Source: CAZKUR01 sp964556005 (GTDB taxonomy: Bacteria; Bacteroidota; Ignavibacteria; Ignavibacteriales; Ignavibacteriaceae). Taken from it: DNA of 64,000 nt. The position numbers and the translations under genes are program-made. Shown piece by piece: positions 18,393 through 28,876 of the stretch (its first letter is position 1; each line of letters opens with the position of its first letter). The stretch lies in the NCBI GenBank assembly GCA_964556005.1, contig CAZKUR010000010.1:8646-72645 (forward strand), written 5' to 3'. The notes below the pieces were generated by a model. That model saw only the letters and a program-made list of their open reading frames with translations, did not search any database and was not told the origin of the DNA.

Positions 18393-20777
18393 ATGATTAA
18401 ATATTTCATATTACTTCCGGCAATACTTTTTTCCTATTTACCGCTCCGGGCCCAAAATCATCATGCAATAACAGGTACTGTAGTTGAATTAGAATCCCGC
18501 GAACCGTTACAATATGCAAATATTGTTCTTTCGAAAGAAATAGACAGCTCATTCGTAACCGGAACTGTCACAAATGCGGAAGGTACGTTCCGACTGGAAA
18601 ATATTGACAAAGGAAAGTATTACTTAACTATAAGTTTTATGGGATTTGAAAAAAATCAAACATCTGTCTTCAATCATCAAAGCAGCACATATATCGGAAC
18701 TATTCCTCTCAAAAAATCAGCTATATTTTTAGACCAGGTTGATGTTACTGCAGAAAAGAGTACACTTATATCCTCGCTGGATAAAAAGATTTACAATGTC
18801 GGAAAAGATATAATTAGTGAATCGAGTTCGGTTAGCGAGATTCTGCAAAATATTCCATCTGTTTCAGTTGATATAAATGGGAAAGTAACACTGCGGGGGA
18901 CGTCAAATATCACCTTTCTAATAAATGGTAAACCTTCATCTCTATTAAGAAGAAATGCCGCTGCAGCGTTGCAGCAAATACCTGCTTATACAATTGAGCG
19001 AATAGAAGTTATAACTAATCCTTCGGCTAAATACAATCCTGAAGGGATGGGAGGAATTATAAATATTATTAAAAAGAAGGAATCTGAAAAAGGAATAAAC
19101 GGTCAAATAATCGAAAATATTGGGAATGAGAAAAGGTTTAACAGTAATCTTTTATTTAACTACAGTCACCAAAATATAAGTACATACTTGAGCCATTCAT
19201 TAAGGTCCGCTTCCGGGACAAACATTTTTTCCGATGCTAGGTTAAGAAAGGATTTAATTACCGGAGAGAATTTAAGTTTTTATAATGAAAGCGGCAGTTC
19301 AACCAGCAAACCGTTGGCGCAAATTTTAGATGCAGGATTAACATATCAATTAAATGAAGAAAATAATTTTGAATTTTCCGGGAATTATTTTACACAAAAT
19401 ACATCTCATAACGGAATATCTAATATTAGTGTTGTTGACAACAATGGGCAGTATTTAAGCGATATGAAGTCATACAGTGCTAACGATGAATATGAAAAAG
19501 AAGGGGAAGGTGGTATTTCTTTTGAACATTTATTTAACGGGAATGAGGATCATAATTTAACTATTGAAGGTACTTTTGCCGGCTATAATGAGAGTGAGAC
19601 TCAAAATTTTAATGAATTATATACTATACCAATTGGTGAAAGTACAACAAAACAAATTTTAGTTAAAAAATATGGAACTCAAACGGAATTAGTTTCGGAA
19701 TACGCTCTACCGATAGACAATGAGAGTGATATTGAAGCCGGTTATTCCGGTGAATTTATTTATGATAATATTTACTATAACAGTGAAGATGGTGAAAACC
19801 GGTTTAAGTTTAATCAAGGGCTTCATGCGCTTTATGGTCTTTACAGTAGAGATATTAGCAATTTCAGCACTGAACTTGGAATAAGAGGTGAACTCGCCTT
19901 AATCAAATCTCATCTGGTTACTCCCACAGATTTATTAACGGACAATAATTACTTTAAACTGTATCCTTCATTTCTAATATCTTACGAACTTGATGAGTCT
20001 CAAAACTTTAAGCTTAGTTACAGCAAAAGAATCAATCGCCCCGACGCCGATCAGCTTAATCCATTTCCCGAATATATAGACCCAAGAAATGCTGAAGCCG
20101 GTAATCCCAATCTACGGCCTGAGCAGATTCATTCTTTTGAATTAACTTATCAGAAAGTTTTTGATATCTATACATTTACTCCTACTTTATTCTATCGTTA
20201 CAAATACGATGCATTTACAACAGTTTCAAATCTTCACGGCGATAGTACAATTATTACAACCACAGAAAACCTCTCTGATCAGAAAAATGCTGGTTTCGAA
20301 GCTATTGTTTCGGGTAAAATAGAAAAATGGTGTAATTTCGATCTCAGTGCAAGTTTATTTTACAACCAGATTGATGCAACTAACCTTGGTTATTCCAGCA
20401 ATAAAAGTACTATCTCCGGTATGGCCGAATTGAATTCTTTATTTAAAGCTACAAAAAAAACATTTCTGCAGTTAAATATTTCTTACAATTCTCCGGGTCT
20501 TACTCCGCAGGGACAAAAGGAAGTAATATTTTATGTTAATGCAGGAGTTAAACAATTACTTTATTACGATCAAATCTCCCTTACTTTCACAGTATCCGAT
20601 CTTCTCAGTACATATAAAGAACGATGGAATATTAATGTACCCGATTTGAACCAGACAACAAGACTTTATCGTAAAGAACCTGTTTTCTATTTGGGATTTT
20701 CCTGGCGTTTTGGAGAATCTTATCAAAGTGATGAGAACAAATTAGAATTTGAAGAAGAAGGATTAAGGAAATTATAA
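18393..20777 (+). CDS. TonB-receptor-like outer membrane beta-barrel protein (second copy)
   Basis: The product has 794 residues from ATG 18393. It has a signal peptide (MIKYFILLPAILFSYLPLRA) and a carboxypeptidase-regulatory-like domain (ITGTVVELESREPLQYANIV...GKYYLTISFMGF). The plug-like region reads LQNIPSVSVDINGKVTLRG, INGKPS and IEVITNPSAKYNPEG, followed by a long barrel. It has the same domain order and many of the same motifs as the protein at 478, so the two are paralogs. It heads the plus-strand block that runs to 31603 and contains two RND pumps. The cargo is unknown. Confidence 0.85.
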   Translation: MIKYFILLPAILFSYLPLRAQNHHAITGTVVELESREPLQYANIVLSKEIDSSFVTGTVTNAEGTFRLENIDKGKYYLTISFMGFEKNQTSVFNHQSSTYIGTIPLKKSAIFLDQVDVTAEKSTLISSLDKKIYNVGKDIISESSSVSEILQNIPSVSVDINGKVTLRGTSNITFLINGKPSSLLRRNAAAALQQIPAYTIERIEVITNPSAKYNPEGMGGIINIIKKKESEKGINGQIIENIGNEKRFNSNLLFNYSHQNISTYLSHSLRSASGTNIFSDARLRKDLITGENLSFYNESGSSTSKPLAQILDAGLTYQLNEENNFEFSGNYFTQNTSHNGISNISVVDNNGQYLSDMKSYSANDEYEKEGEGGISFEHLFNGNEDHNLTIEGTFAGYNESETQNFNELYTIPIGESTTKQILVKKYGTQTELVSEYALPIDNESDIEAGYSGEFIYDNIYYNSEDGENRFKFNQGLHALYGLYSRDISNFSTELGIRGELALIKSHLVTPTDLLTDNNYFKLYPSFLISYELDESQNFKLSYSKRINRPDADQLNPFPEYIDPRNAEAGNPNLRPEQIHSFELTYQKVFDIYTFTPTLFYRYKYDAFTTVSNLHGDSTIITTTENLSDQKNAGFEAIVSGKIEKWCNFDLSASLFYNQIDATNLGYSSNKSTISGMAELNSLFKATKKTFLQLNISYNSPGLTPQGQKEVIFYVNAGVKQLLYYDQISLTFTVSDLLSTYKERWNINVPDLNQTTRLYRKEPVFYLGFSWRFGESYQSDENKLEFEEEGLRKL

Positions 20778-20871
20778 TTTAAGCTTCCTTAAAAATCAGT
20801 AACGGTTCATATTAATCTCCTGATATTGCACAAAAAATAATTTATTACAAACTATAGAAGGAACAGATATC

Positions 20872-21780
20872 ATGCGTGAAAATCATGACATCTTTCGTAA
20901 TAAACCATGGGCGGTTATATATCGTGTTACGATATTAACTCTTTTCATATTCATCGGAAACTTAAGTTTTACTTCACTCGCTCAAAATGAAAAAACACAA
21001 ATGAATTATGAAGAATTTAATCTTAATAATTTCGATGAATCATCCATAAATATTACAAACAAATGGTTACCGATGAAGCCGGGTACACGGTATATTTATG
21101 AAGGTACAACCATTGAGGATGGCGAAACCTTCAAACACCGTGTAATTATCACATTCACAGATATGACTAAAGTGATTGCCGGTGTTAATACTGTTGTTTC
21201 ATGGGACCTGGATTACAGTGATGGTGAATTGGTGGAAGCTGAGATTGCATTTTTTGCACAGGATAAAAATGGAAATGTTTGGCGCATGGGTGAGCATCCG
21301 GAAGAATACGAGGAAGGAAAATTCGTCGCCTCATCAACCTGGATTCATGGTGTCGAAGGTTCGATAGCCGGTATTTCTATGCAGGCGGATCCAAAACTTG
21401 GAATGCCAAGTTATTCTCAGGGTTGGGCGCCATCGGTTGAATTTACAGACCGGGCACAGGTAGATCAAATGGGGATTAAAAACTGCGTTCCATTAGATTG
21501 TTATGAAAATGTTCTGGTTATTTCAGAATCGAGTGAATCCGAAACGGATGCACAGCAGTTAAAGTATTTTGCACCGGATGTAGGAAATATACGTGTTGGT
21601 TGGAGAGGAGCAGGAGAGACTACACAAGAAACTCTTGAATTAACTGAAATTCAACTATTAGTATTAGGGGCACTTGACGATGCACGGACAGAAGCAATGA
21701 AATTGGAAAAACATGCCTATGAAATTTCGGAAGATATTTATGGTAAAACTGCGCCGATGGAAAAAAGAACCATGGATTAA
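20872..21780 (+). CDS. Secreted protein of unknown function (paralog of 30123)
   Basis: The 302-residue product has an unusually long n-region and a signal segment (VTILTLFIFIGNLSFTSLAQ). The body (~60-260) has a recurring scheme: GTRYIYEG, T-x-x-TKVIAGVNT, FFAQDKNGNVWRMGE, WIHGVEGSIAGISMQADPK, DRAQ and KYFAPDVGNIR. The same landmarks in the same order occur in the protein at 30123, so they form a family of two in this locus. GAAGGAA precedes the start. It contains a Cys pair (CVPLDC). I do not recognise a named enzyme family; its place between a receptor and an RND pump suggests an envelope role linked to export. Confidence 0.6.
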   Translation: MRENHDIFRNKPWAVIYRVTILTLFIFIGNLSFTSLAQNEKTQMNYEEFNLNNFDESSINITNKWLPMKPGTRYIYEGTTIEDGETFKHRVIITFTDMTKVIAGVNTVVSWDLDYSDGELVEAEIAFFAQDKNGNVWRMGEHPEEYEEGKFVASSTWIHGVEGSIAGISMQADPKLGMPSYSQGWAPSVEFTDRAQVDQMGIKNCVPLDCYENVLVISESSESETDAQQLKYFAPDVGNIRVGWRGAGETTQETLELTEIQLLVLGALDDARTEAMKLEKHAYEISEDIYGKTAPMEKRTMD

Positions 21781-21924
21781 AAATAATTAAATAAAATAAT
21801 AACTATTTGATTAGACCAATTTATTAAATAATTCAACTTTAATAATGTGTATTAAAATTTCGAAAGGAAGGATAACTATTAAGGATAATTAAAATAACTA
21901 CTAACAAAATAGAGAGGGAGCTAT

Positions 21925-24900
21925 ATGATTAGGTGGATAATTGAATCGAGTCTCAGGATTCGATTCTTTGTAGTTGCTATCGGCATTTTGCTGATATTCT
22001 TGGGCATAACACAGCTTACAAAACTACCGGTTGATATTTTGCCTGAATTTTCCCGTCCTTATGTGCAAGTTCAAACGGAAGCGCTTGGTCTCTCTGCTGC
22101 AGAAGTTGAAGCACTTATCACCACGCCTCTCGAAGCCGATATGCTGAACGGTGTATCCTGGGTAGATGAGATACGTTCGGAATCAATCCCGGGATTATCA
22201 TCAATTGTTCTTATCTTCGAACCAGGAACGGACATCATGGCAGCGAGACAAATGGTGCAGGAGCGTTTAGTTTCAGTGTTTGCTCTGCCTAATGTATCAA
22301 AAGCGCCTGTAATGCTGAATCCCATGTCATCAACAAGCCGCTGTATGATGGTCGGACTTACATCTAAACAACTTTCGAAAATTGAAATGTCTGTTTTGGC
22401 AAGATGGACGATCGTACCCCGTTTAATGGGTATACCCGGAGTTGCCAATGTGGCTATTTGGGGATTCCGGGATCGACAAATACAGGTGCAGGTCGATCCA
22501 AATCAACTTAAAGAAAATAGGATTTCTTTAAATCAGATTATTAGTACTACCGGAAATGCATTATGGGTTTCACCTCTTAGTTTTTTAAATGCATCCACAC
22601 CGGGAACCGGCGGATTTTTCGATACACCGAATCAAAGATTAGGCATTCGCCATATTTTACCCATTACTACTCCGGAAGAATTATCCAAAGTAATAGTTGA
22701 AGGATCAAAGCTATCTCTTGGCAGTGTAAGTAATATTGTTGAAGAACATCAACCGCTGATTGGTGATGCAATAGTTGATGAGTCACCAAATCTTATGCTT
22801 ATTATAGAAAAATTTCCATGGGCTAATACGGTGCAAGTTACTAATGATGTCGATGAGGCACTTAAAGGTTTGGCACCCGGTTTAACAGGACTGGAAATAA
22901 ATTCAACACTTTTCAGACCAGCTACATTTATTGAAAATGCAGTTGATAATTTAACCGAAACATTTTTCATTGGTGCTATATTAATCATTTTCGCACTATT
23001 AGCCTTCTTTATTAATTGGCGTATTGCTCTTATAAGTTTCGCTGCAATTTTGATATCATTAATTGTAGTGGTTGGAATATTATTCCTGCAGGGTGTAACA
23101 CTGAATATGATGATTATAGCGGGAATTGTAATCGCTCTGGGGGCTGTACTCGATGATGCCGTTATTGACATTGAAAATATTAAGAATCGAATAAATAAAG
23201 AAAAAGAAAAAAATACTGATAAGTCAATACTCTCAATAATATTTCAGGCATCAGTCGAGATGCGTACCCCAATAATTTATGCGACTTTAATCATCTTTTT
23301 AATTATAGCCCCGGTATTTTTTATGAGAGGTATTGCAGGAGCCTTTTATCAGCCTGTGGCTTTTGCATATACTTTATCATTAGTAGTTTCTTTTATTGTT
23401 GCTATAACACTTACTCCTGCATTGACTTCGATGCTTTTTAAAAAATCCTCAGTAATTAATAATTCGCCCATCACGGTATTTTTACATCGCACTAATGACT
23501 TCATGGCTTCTAAAGTTATAAAGATTGCGCGGCCTGCATTCGTATTGGTTTGTATTTTTTCGTTGGCAGGAATAGTAATGTCATTTTTCCTTAAAGATAA
23601 ATCTTTGGTGCCTGAGTTCAAAGAAACAGATTTAATGGTTAGATGGGAAGCGTCTCCGGGTACCTCTCATCTTGAAATGAATAGGATTCTCGGTCTGGCT
23701 AGTAAAGAGCTGGACAAGATTAATGGAGTTAAATCTGTAAGCGGTCATGTTGGGCGTGCAGTGATGTCTGATTTAGTAAAAAATGTTAATACAGGGCAGC
23801 TTTGGATAAATGTAGATCCGGATGAAGATTATGATAAAATAGTAAAGGAAGTTCAATCGGTAGTAAAAAGTTATACAGGTTTTTCGCAAGAGGTATTAAC
23901 CTATTCCAAGTCAAAAGTGAGAGAAGAGCTTTCAGGAACCGATGAGTCTTTTGTAGTGCGTGTTTATGGCGAAGATATGGGTATTATCCGGAGTAAAGCC
24001 GAAGAAATAAAGAACATGATGGCTTCGATTAAGGGTATTTCGGAAGTAAATGTTAATTATCCCGATGTAGAACCGACATTAGAGATAGAGGTTAATCTTG
24101 AATCAGCAAAACGATATGGATTAAAACCAGGTGATGTTAGACGGCAGGTCGCTTCATTAATTTCGGGGCTTGGTGTAGGAAATCTTTTTGAAGAACAGAA
24201 AGTTTTCGATGTAGTCGTTTGGGGCAAACCCGAAACTCGTCATAGTATTACAGGTATACAAAATTTGCTTATTGAATCCTCTGATGGTAATTATGTACCG
24301 CTTAAGGAAATAGCTGATATTCGAATAGTACCTAATGAAACGAATATTAGGCGTGAGTCCGTTGCCCGGTATATCGATGTAACTGCAGCCATAAAAGGCG
24401 GCTCCTTTACAAACGTTATAAATAACGTAAAAAATAATATTGAAAAAATAAAGTTTCCTCTTGAATACCGTGCGGAACTTTTAGGTGAATATGCAGAAAG
24501 ACTTGATGCCTATAAGCAGATACGTAATTTCTCTATTGCTGCTTTGATACTAATCTTTCTTCTTCTCCAGGCCGCTTTTAGAAGCTGGAAATTAGGTGCA
24601 GCAATATTCTTTACACTGCCGATGGCAATGGTGGGAGGGATAATTGCAAATTACATCGGTTACGGAAATTTGTTTTCAATGGGAGCAATAATCGGTTTTG
24701 TAACAGTGCTGGGTATTACTGTTCGAAACACAATAACACTAATTCACAGGTATCGTATTCTTGAAAAAGATGAAGGTGAGGCTTTTAGCCCGGCTCTAAT
24801 TGAAAAAGGGACACGGGAAAGATTGAGTTCGATAATTCTAACTGCTGTATTAATAATCTTAGCATTTATCCCTATGCTTTTAACCGGAAATATTGCCGGT

Positions 24901-25056
24901 CTTGAGATTGTGCATTCAATTGCGGTAGTTGTCATAGGCGGAATTATTACCTCAACACTTTATTCGCTTTTAGCCGTACCTGTAATTTATTTCCTTTTTG
25001 GTTCCGGCCGTGAACCGGAATTGGAACTTGGAACAAATATAACTCCGATTGAATAA
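21925..25056 (+). CDS. CusA/CzcA-type RND efflux permease (pump 1 of a pair)
   Basis: The 1043-residue pump starts at ATG 21925 after GAGAGGGAG. It has the typical start MIRWIIESSLRIRFFVVAIG, PVDILPEFSRPYVQVQTEALG and the TM4 segment GAVLDDAVIDIENIKNRI found in heavy-metal-type (HME) RND proteins. Twelve membrane helices and both periplasmic loops are present. It is followed by a very short adaptor (25128) and a second pump of the same class (25651). Two pumps side by side suggest a mixed trimer, as known for MdtB/MdtC; metal export is possible but the substrate is not shown by the sequence. Confidence 0.9.
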   Translation: MIRWIIESSLRIRFFVVAIGILLIFLGITQLTKLPVDILPEFSRPYVQVQTEALGLSAAEVEALITTPLEADMLNGVSWVDEIRSESIPGLSSIVLIFEPGTDIMAARQMVQERLVSVFALPNVSKAPVMLNPMSSTSRCMMVGLTSKQLSKIEMSVLARWTIVPRLMGIPGVANVAIWGFRDRQIQVQVDPNQLKENRISLNQIISTTGNALWVSPLSFLNASTPGTGGFFDTPNQRLGIRHILPITTPEELSKVIVEGSKLSLGSVSNIVEEHQPLIGDAIVDESPNLMLIIEKFPWANTVQVTNDVDEALKGLAPGLTGLEINSTLFRPATFIENAVDNLTETFFIGAILIIFALLAFFINWRIALISFAAILISLIVVVGILFLQGVTLNMMIIAGIVIALGAVLDDAVIDIENIKNRINKEKEKNTDKSILSIIFQASVEMRTPIIYATLIIFLIIAPVFFMRGIAGAFYQPVAFAYTLSLVVSFIVAITLTPALTSMLFKKSSVINNSPITVFLHRTNDFMASKVIKIARPAFVLVCIFSLAGIVMSFFLKDKSLVPEFKETDLMVRWEASPGTSHLEMNRILGLASKELDKINGVKSVSGHVGRAVMSDLVKNVNTGQLWINVDPDEDYDKIVKEVQSVVKSYTGFSQEVLTYSKSKVREELSGTDESFVVRVYGEDMGIIRSKAEEIKNMMASIKGISEVNVNYPDVEPTLEIEVNLESAKRYGLKPGDVRRQVASLISGLGVGNLFEEQKVFDVVVWGKPETRHSITGIQNLLIESSDGNYVPLKEIADIRIVPNETNIRRESVARYIDVTAAIKGGSFTNVINNVKNNIEKIKFPLEYRAELLGEYAERLDAYKQIRNFSIAALILIFLLLQAAFRSWKLGAAIFFTLPMAMVGGIIANYIGYGNLFSMGAIIGFVTVLGITVRNTITLIHRYRILEKDEGEAFSPALIEKGTRERLSSIILTAVLIILAFIPMLLTGNIAGLEIVHSIAVVVIGGIITSTLYSLLAVPVIYFLFGSGREPELELGTNITPIE

Positions 25057-25127
25057 AGAATGTAATGGATGTAGTAAATGAAAGAAATTTTATAAAATAA
25101 TTAAAGATTAAATAAAGAGGGTCTATC

Positions 25128-25565
25128 ATGAAAAATAAAAATAGATTCATCACCTTAGTTCTGATGTTCACTTGCATTCTGTTATTCGGATGTAGTGAGG
25201 AAATTAAAAACAAAGAAGCTGAACATCCGGCGGAAGTTGAAGAAATCGAGGGAACGGAATTCAGCACAATTACATTAACCGATAAAGCTATTGAAAGGAT
25301 TGGTTTACAAACTGCTGTGGTTAGTGAAATGCTTCAATCGCCTTTGCGGTTAGTTGTTCCATATTCTGCAATAATCTACGATCCGAAAGGTCAACCATGG
25401 GTTTATACAAACCCGCAGCCGCGGACATTCGTTCGCTATAAAGTAAATGTCGATTACATTAATGGAGAAAAGGCATACCTTTTAGAAGGACCTCCGGCAG
25501 GTACAGTTGTAGCCAAAATTGGAGTAGCCGAACTATACGGTACCGAATTCAAGGTAGGGCATTAA
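25128..25565 (+). CDS. Very short CusB/CzcB-like adaptor lipoprotein
   Basis: The 145-residue protein has a lipobox LLFGC (Cys 22). After a short spacer comes only the end of an RND adaptor: LTDKAIERIGLQTAVVSE, VPYSAIIYDPKGQPWVYTN, FVRYKVNVDYINGEKAYLLE and GPPAGTVVAKIGVAELYGTE. This is the C-terminal membrane-proximal part of CzcB-type adaptors. The lipoyl halves and the alpha-hairpin that reaches the outer membrane channel are absent. Gene edges are clean, with no sign of a frameshift, so the short form appears to be the real protein. It sits between two CusA-type pumps. Confidence 0.75.
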   Translation: MKNKNRFITLVLMFTCILLFGCSEEIKNKEAEHPAEVEEIEGTEFSTITLTDKAIERIGLQTAVVSEMLQSPLRLVVPYSAIIYDPKGQPWVYTNPQPRTFVRYKVNVDYINGEKAYLLEGPPAGTVVAKIGVAELYGTEFKVGH

Positions 25566-25650
25566 AAAATTTATAAATGCAATATCAAAGGTTTAATAAA
25601 ACGGAGGTTTTTATGATAATTAATATCATTAACAGCAATGGAGGTTTGCC

Positions 25651-28600
25651 ATGATGCGTTGGATTGTTGGTAGAAGTTTAAGATTTCGTTTCCTCGTGAT
25701 AGCAATTGCCGCAGGCCTAATATACTTTGGCATTGAACAAATAAGCAAAATGCCGGTAGATGTTTTCCCTGAGTTCGCACCTCCGATTGTTGAGGTTCAA
25801 ACGCCTTGTTTGGGATTATCACCGGAGGAAGTGGAAACTTTAATAACGATACCGCTTGAACAGGCATTAAACGGAATACCGGGTCTCGATGTTATGCGCT
25901 CAAAATCCGTTGAGCAGCTATCATCTGTAAAAATGATCTTCAAACCGGAAACAGACCTTCTGCTTGCCAGGCAAATGGTGCAGGAACGGGTTTCACTGAT
26001 TACACCCAGTATTCCTACTTGGGCGGCTCCTCCGGTAATTCTGCCGCCATTATCTGCAACAAGCCGTTGTATGAAAATCGGAATCTCTTCCGATTCATTA
26101 TCTGTAATTGACCTTTCTATGATAGCTTACTGGACTATCCGGCAGCGTTTAATGCGGGTCCCGGGTGTTGCCAATGTAGCAATTTGGGGTGAGCGAATAC
26201 AAATGCTTCAAGTTGAAATTGTTCCGGAATGGCTGGAGAAATATCAAGTTACGGTTGATGACGTAATGAGAGCAACTGCCGATGCTTTAGACGTTGGTTT
26301 ATTAAAATATTCTGATGGGCATATTATAGGAAAAGGCGGCTGGATAGAAACTCCAAATCAAAGACTCCCTGTTCGTTTCGTGTTGCCTTTAATTTATAAA
26401 TCCGATGAAGTTAGTCCGGAACCGTTAGCTAATGTTGTTGTTAAAATTAAAGATGGCAAACCACTGCTTCTCAGAGATGTTGCTCGAGTGGTTGTTGATC
26501 ATCAGCCCATGATTGGAGATGCAATTATAAATGACGGTCCCGGTTTATTATTAATAGTGGAGAAATTTCCCTGGGGTAATACACTGCAGGTGACGCAAGG
26601 TGTGGAAAAAGCTTTAGCTACATTACAGCCGGGATTACCAAATGTGAATATTGATCATGAAATATTCCGGCCTGCTACTTTTATAGACATGTCAATTGAC
26701 AATTTAACACGTGCATTAATTATTGCGGCAATACTCGTAATATTTATATTATTTTCCTTCCTTTATGAATGGCGTGTCGCACTGATAAGTTGTACTGCCA
26801 TACCTCTTTCGTTGATAGCGGGTGGGTTAGTGCTGTACCTGCGAGGTGCTACTATTAATACAATGGTTCTCGCCGGCTTTGTTATAGCTCTCGGGGCAGT
26901 AGTAGATGATGCAATCGTCGATGTAGAAAATATAGTCCGACGCCTGCGAGAGCACCGAAAAGAAGGAGGCAAATTATCTATCGGCAGGATCATCCTTGAA
27001 GCTTCGATGGAAGTACGTCATGCAATAATATTTGCAACACTTATCGAAGTGATGGCATTAGTTCCGGTATTTGTAATGGAAGGACTATCCGGAGCATTCT
27101 TCAGACCGCTCGCATTATCATACGCACTTGCTGTTCTCGCTTCTATGATTGTAGCACTTACGGTAACTCCTGCAATGAGTTATGTGCTTTTACGTAATGT
27201 TGCACTGGAAAAACATGAATCACCCTTAATTAGGTTTTTGCACCGGATTTATACTTCGATTCTTGCAAGAATCGTAAATAAACCATACACGGCATATTTT
27301 ACAGTTGGAATTGTTGTACTTGCCGGTATTTTAATTTTACCCAATTTAGGCCAATCGCTCTTACCTTCCTTTAAAGAAAGAGATTTCCTGATGCATTGGT
27401 TAACCAAACCTGGAACATCTTGGCCCGAGATGAATAGGATTACAACTCTAGGAAGTAAGGAATTAAGAAAAATTCCCGGTGTTAGAAATTTCGGCGCTCA
27501 TATCGGACAGGCACTTATTATGGATGAAGTAGTTGGAGTGAATTTCGGAGAAAATTGGATCAGCATCGATCCGGAAGTTGACTATGATGAAACAGTTAAT
27601 AAAATCCAGGAAACTGTTGATGGATACCCGGGACTTTATCGTGATGTTTTGACCTATTTGAAAGAAAGAATACGCGAAGTGCTAACAGGAACTTCCGAAG
27701 CCATAACAGTACGTATCTATGGAAATGAATTGAATACGCTTCGAAATAAAGCTGATGAAGTGAAAGAAGCACTTGAAGAGGTTGAAGGTCTTACGGACTT
27801 ACATGTCGAGCTTATGGAGGAAGTCCCTCAAATTGAGGTAAAAGTCGATCTGGATAAAGCTCAAAAGTATGGTATAAAACCGGGTGATGTGAGAAGAATT
27901 GCCTCGACATTAGTAGCCGGTGAGGAAGTCGGTGATATTCATAATGCTTACAGGACTTATGATGTTAATGTTTGGAGTATCCCTGAATCGCGTTCCGATC
28001 TAACAAGTATTCGCAACCTGTTAGTTAATGTACCGGGAGGCGGTTATGTCAAGTTAAGTGATGTAGCCAGTGTTGATATAAAACCAACTCCGAATATAAT
28101 TAAACATGAAAATCTGAAACGCAGGATAGATGTAGGCGGGAATGTTCGCGGCCGAGACCTTGGCTCCGTTGTGGAAGATGTGGATGAAGCAATCTCTCGA
28201 ATCAGCTTTCCAACTGAATATTACCCTGAGTTGATAGGAGAATATGCTGAACGCCAAAAAGTGCAGCAGCGATTGCTAATTTTTGCAATCTTATCTTTAA
28301 TAGCAATTTTCTTTTTACTCCATACTTCATTTAAAAGCGCAAAGCTGGCAACTTTATCATTTTTACTTCTTCCAACTGCTTTAGTAGGCGGAATCATTGC
28401 AGCATATTTTGGTGACGGTGTTATCTCCCTAGGCTCACTTGTTGGATTTCTCACAGTACTGGGAATTGCCGCACGGAACGGTATATTAATGATAAATCAT
28501 TTTCAGCATCTTGAACAGTTCGAAGGTGAATCCTTTGGACCAACACTTGTACTGCGAGGAGCAAAAGAACGGCTTGCACCAATATTAATGACCGCTTCAA

Positions 28601-28791
28601 CTACCGGACTTGCACTTATTCCTCTCGTTATTGCCGGTAATATTCCCGGTCATGAAATTGAACTCCCGATGGCTGTTGTTATTTTAGGTGGTCTTGTTAC
28701 TTCTACCTTACTAAATCTTTTCATCATTCCTTCTTTATACTTGCGTTTTGGGTATATTCGTAATCTTAAGATTGCAACTATAAAAAATTGA
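25651..28791 (+). CDS. CusA/CzcA-type RND efflux permease (pump 2 of a pair)
   Basis: The 1046-residue pump has GGAGG (25640-25644) before a double ATG (25651 or 25654). It has PVDVFPEFAPPIVEVQTPCL, a first periplasmic loop, the TM4 segment GAVVDDAIVDVENIVRRL, and TM8-12 with a GLALIPLVIAGNIPGHEIEL turn. It is clearly related to the pump at 21925 but well diverged. With the short adaptor between them, the set looks like a two-permease system. Confidence 0.9.
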   Translation: MMRWIVGRSLRFRFLVIAIAAGLIYFGIEQISKMPVDVFPEFAPPIVEVQTPCLGLSPEEVETLITIPLEQALNGIPGLDVMRSKSVEQLSSVKMIFKPETDLLLARQMVQERVSLITPSIPTWAAPPVILPPLSATSRCMKIGISSDSLSVIDLSMIAYWTIRQRLMRVPGVANVAIWGERIQMLQVEIVPEWLEKYQVTVDDVMRATADALDVGLLKYSDGHIIGKGGWIETPNQRLPVRFVLPLIYKSDEVSPEPLANVVVKIKDGKPLLLRDVARVVVDHQPMIGDAIINDGPGLLLIVEKFPWGNTLQVTQGVEKALATLQPGLPNVNIDHEIFRPATFIDMSIDNLTRALIIAAILVIFILFSFLYEWRVALISCTAIPLSLIAGGLVLYLRGATINTMVLAGFVIALGAVVDDAIVDVENIVRRLREHRKEGGKLSIGRIILEASMEVRHAIIFATLIEVMALVPVFVMEGLSGAFFRPLALSYALAVLASMIVALTVTPAMSYVLLRNVALEKHESPLIRFLHRIYTSILARIVNKPYTAYFTVGIVVLAGILILPNLGQSLLPSFKERDFLMHWLTKPGTSWPEMNRITTLGSKELRKIPGVRNFGAHIGQALIMDEVVGVNFGENWISIDPEVDYDETVNKIQETVDGYPGLYRDVLTYLKERIREVLTGTSEAITVRIYGNELNTLRNKADEVKEALEEVEGLTDLHVELMEEVPQIEVKVDLDKAQKYGIKPGDVRRIASTLVAGEEVGDIHNAYRTYDVNVWSIPESRSDLTSIRNLLVNVPGGGYVKLSDVASVDIKPTPNIIKHENLKRRIDVGGNVRGRDLGSVVEDVDEAISRISFPTEYYPELIGEYAERQKVQQRLLIFAILSLIAIFFLLHTSFKSAKLATLSFLLLPTALVGGIIAAYFGDGVISLGSLVGFLTVLGIAARNGILMINHFQHLEQFEGESFGPTLVLRGAKERLAPILMTASTTGLALIPLVIAGNIPGHEIELPMAVVILGGLVTSTLLNLFIIPSLYLRFGYIRNLKIATIKN

Positions 28792-28802
28792 TTTATTAAT
28801 AT

Positions 28803-28835
28803 GCAGTGATGATAATTTTAGATTGTCATCACTGC
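28803..28835 (+). terminator. Strong hairpin between pump 2 and the porin gene
   Basis: GCAGTGATGA (28803-28812) pairs perfectly with TCATCACTGC (28826-28835). A T-rich stretch (ATAATTTTTA) follows only 5 bases later, at 28841. It may be a weak terminator or an RNA-stabilising stem within the operon. Confidence 0.6.
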
Positions 28836-28876
28836 TGCTTATAATTTTTATAAAATAATATTTTGCGAGGATTAAA

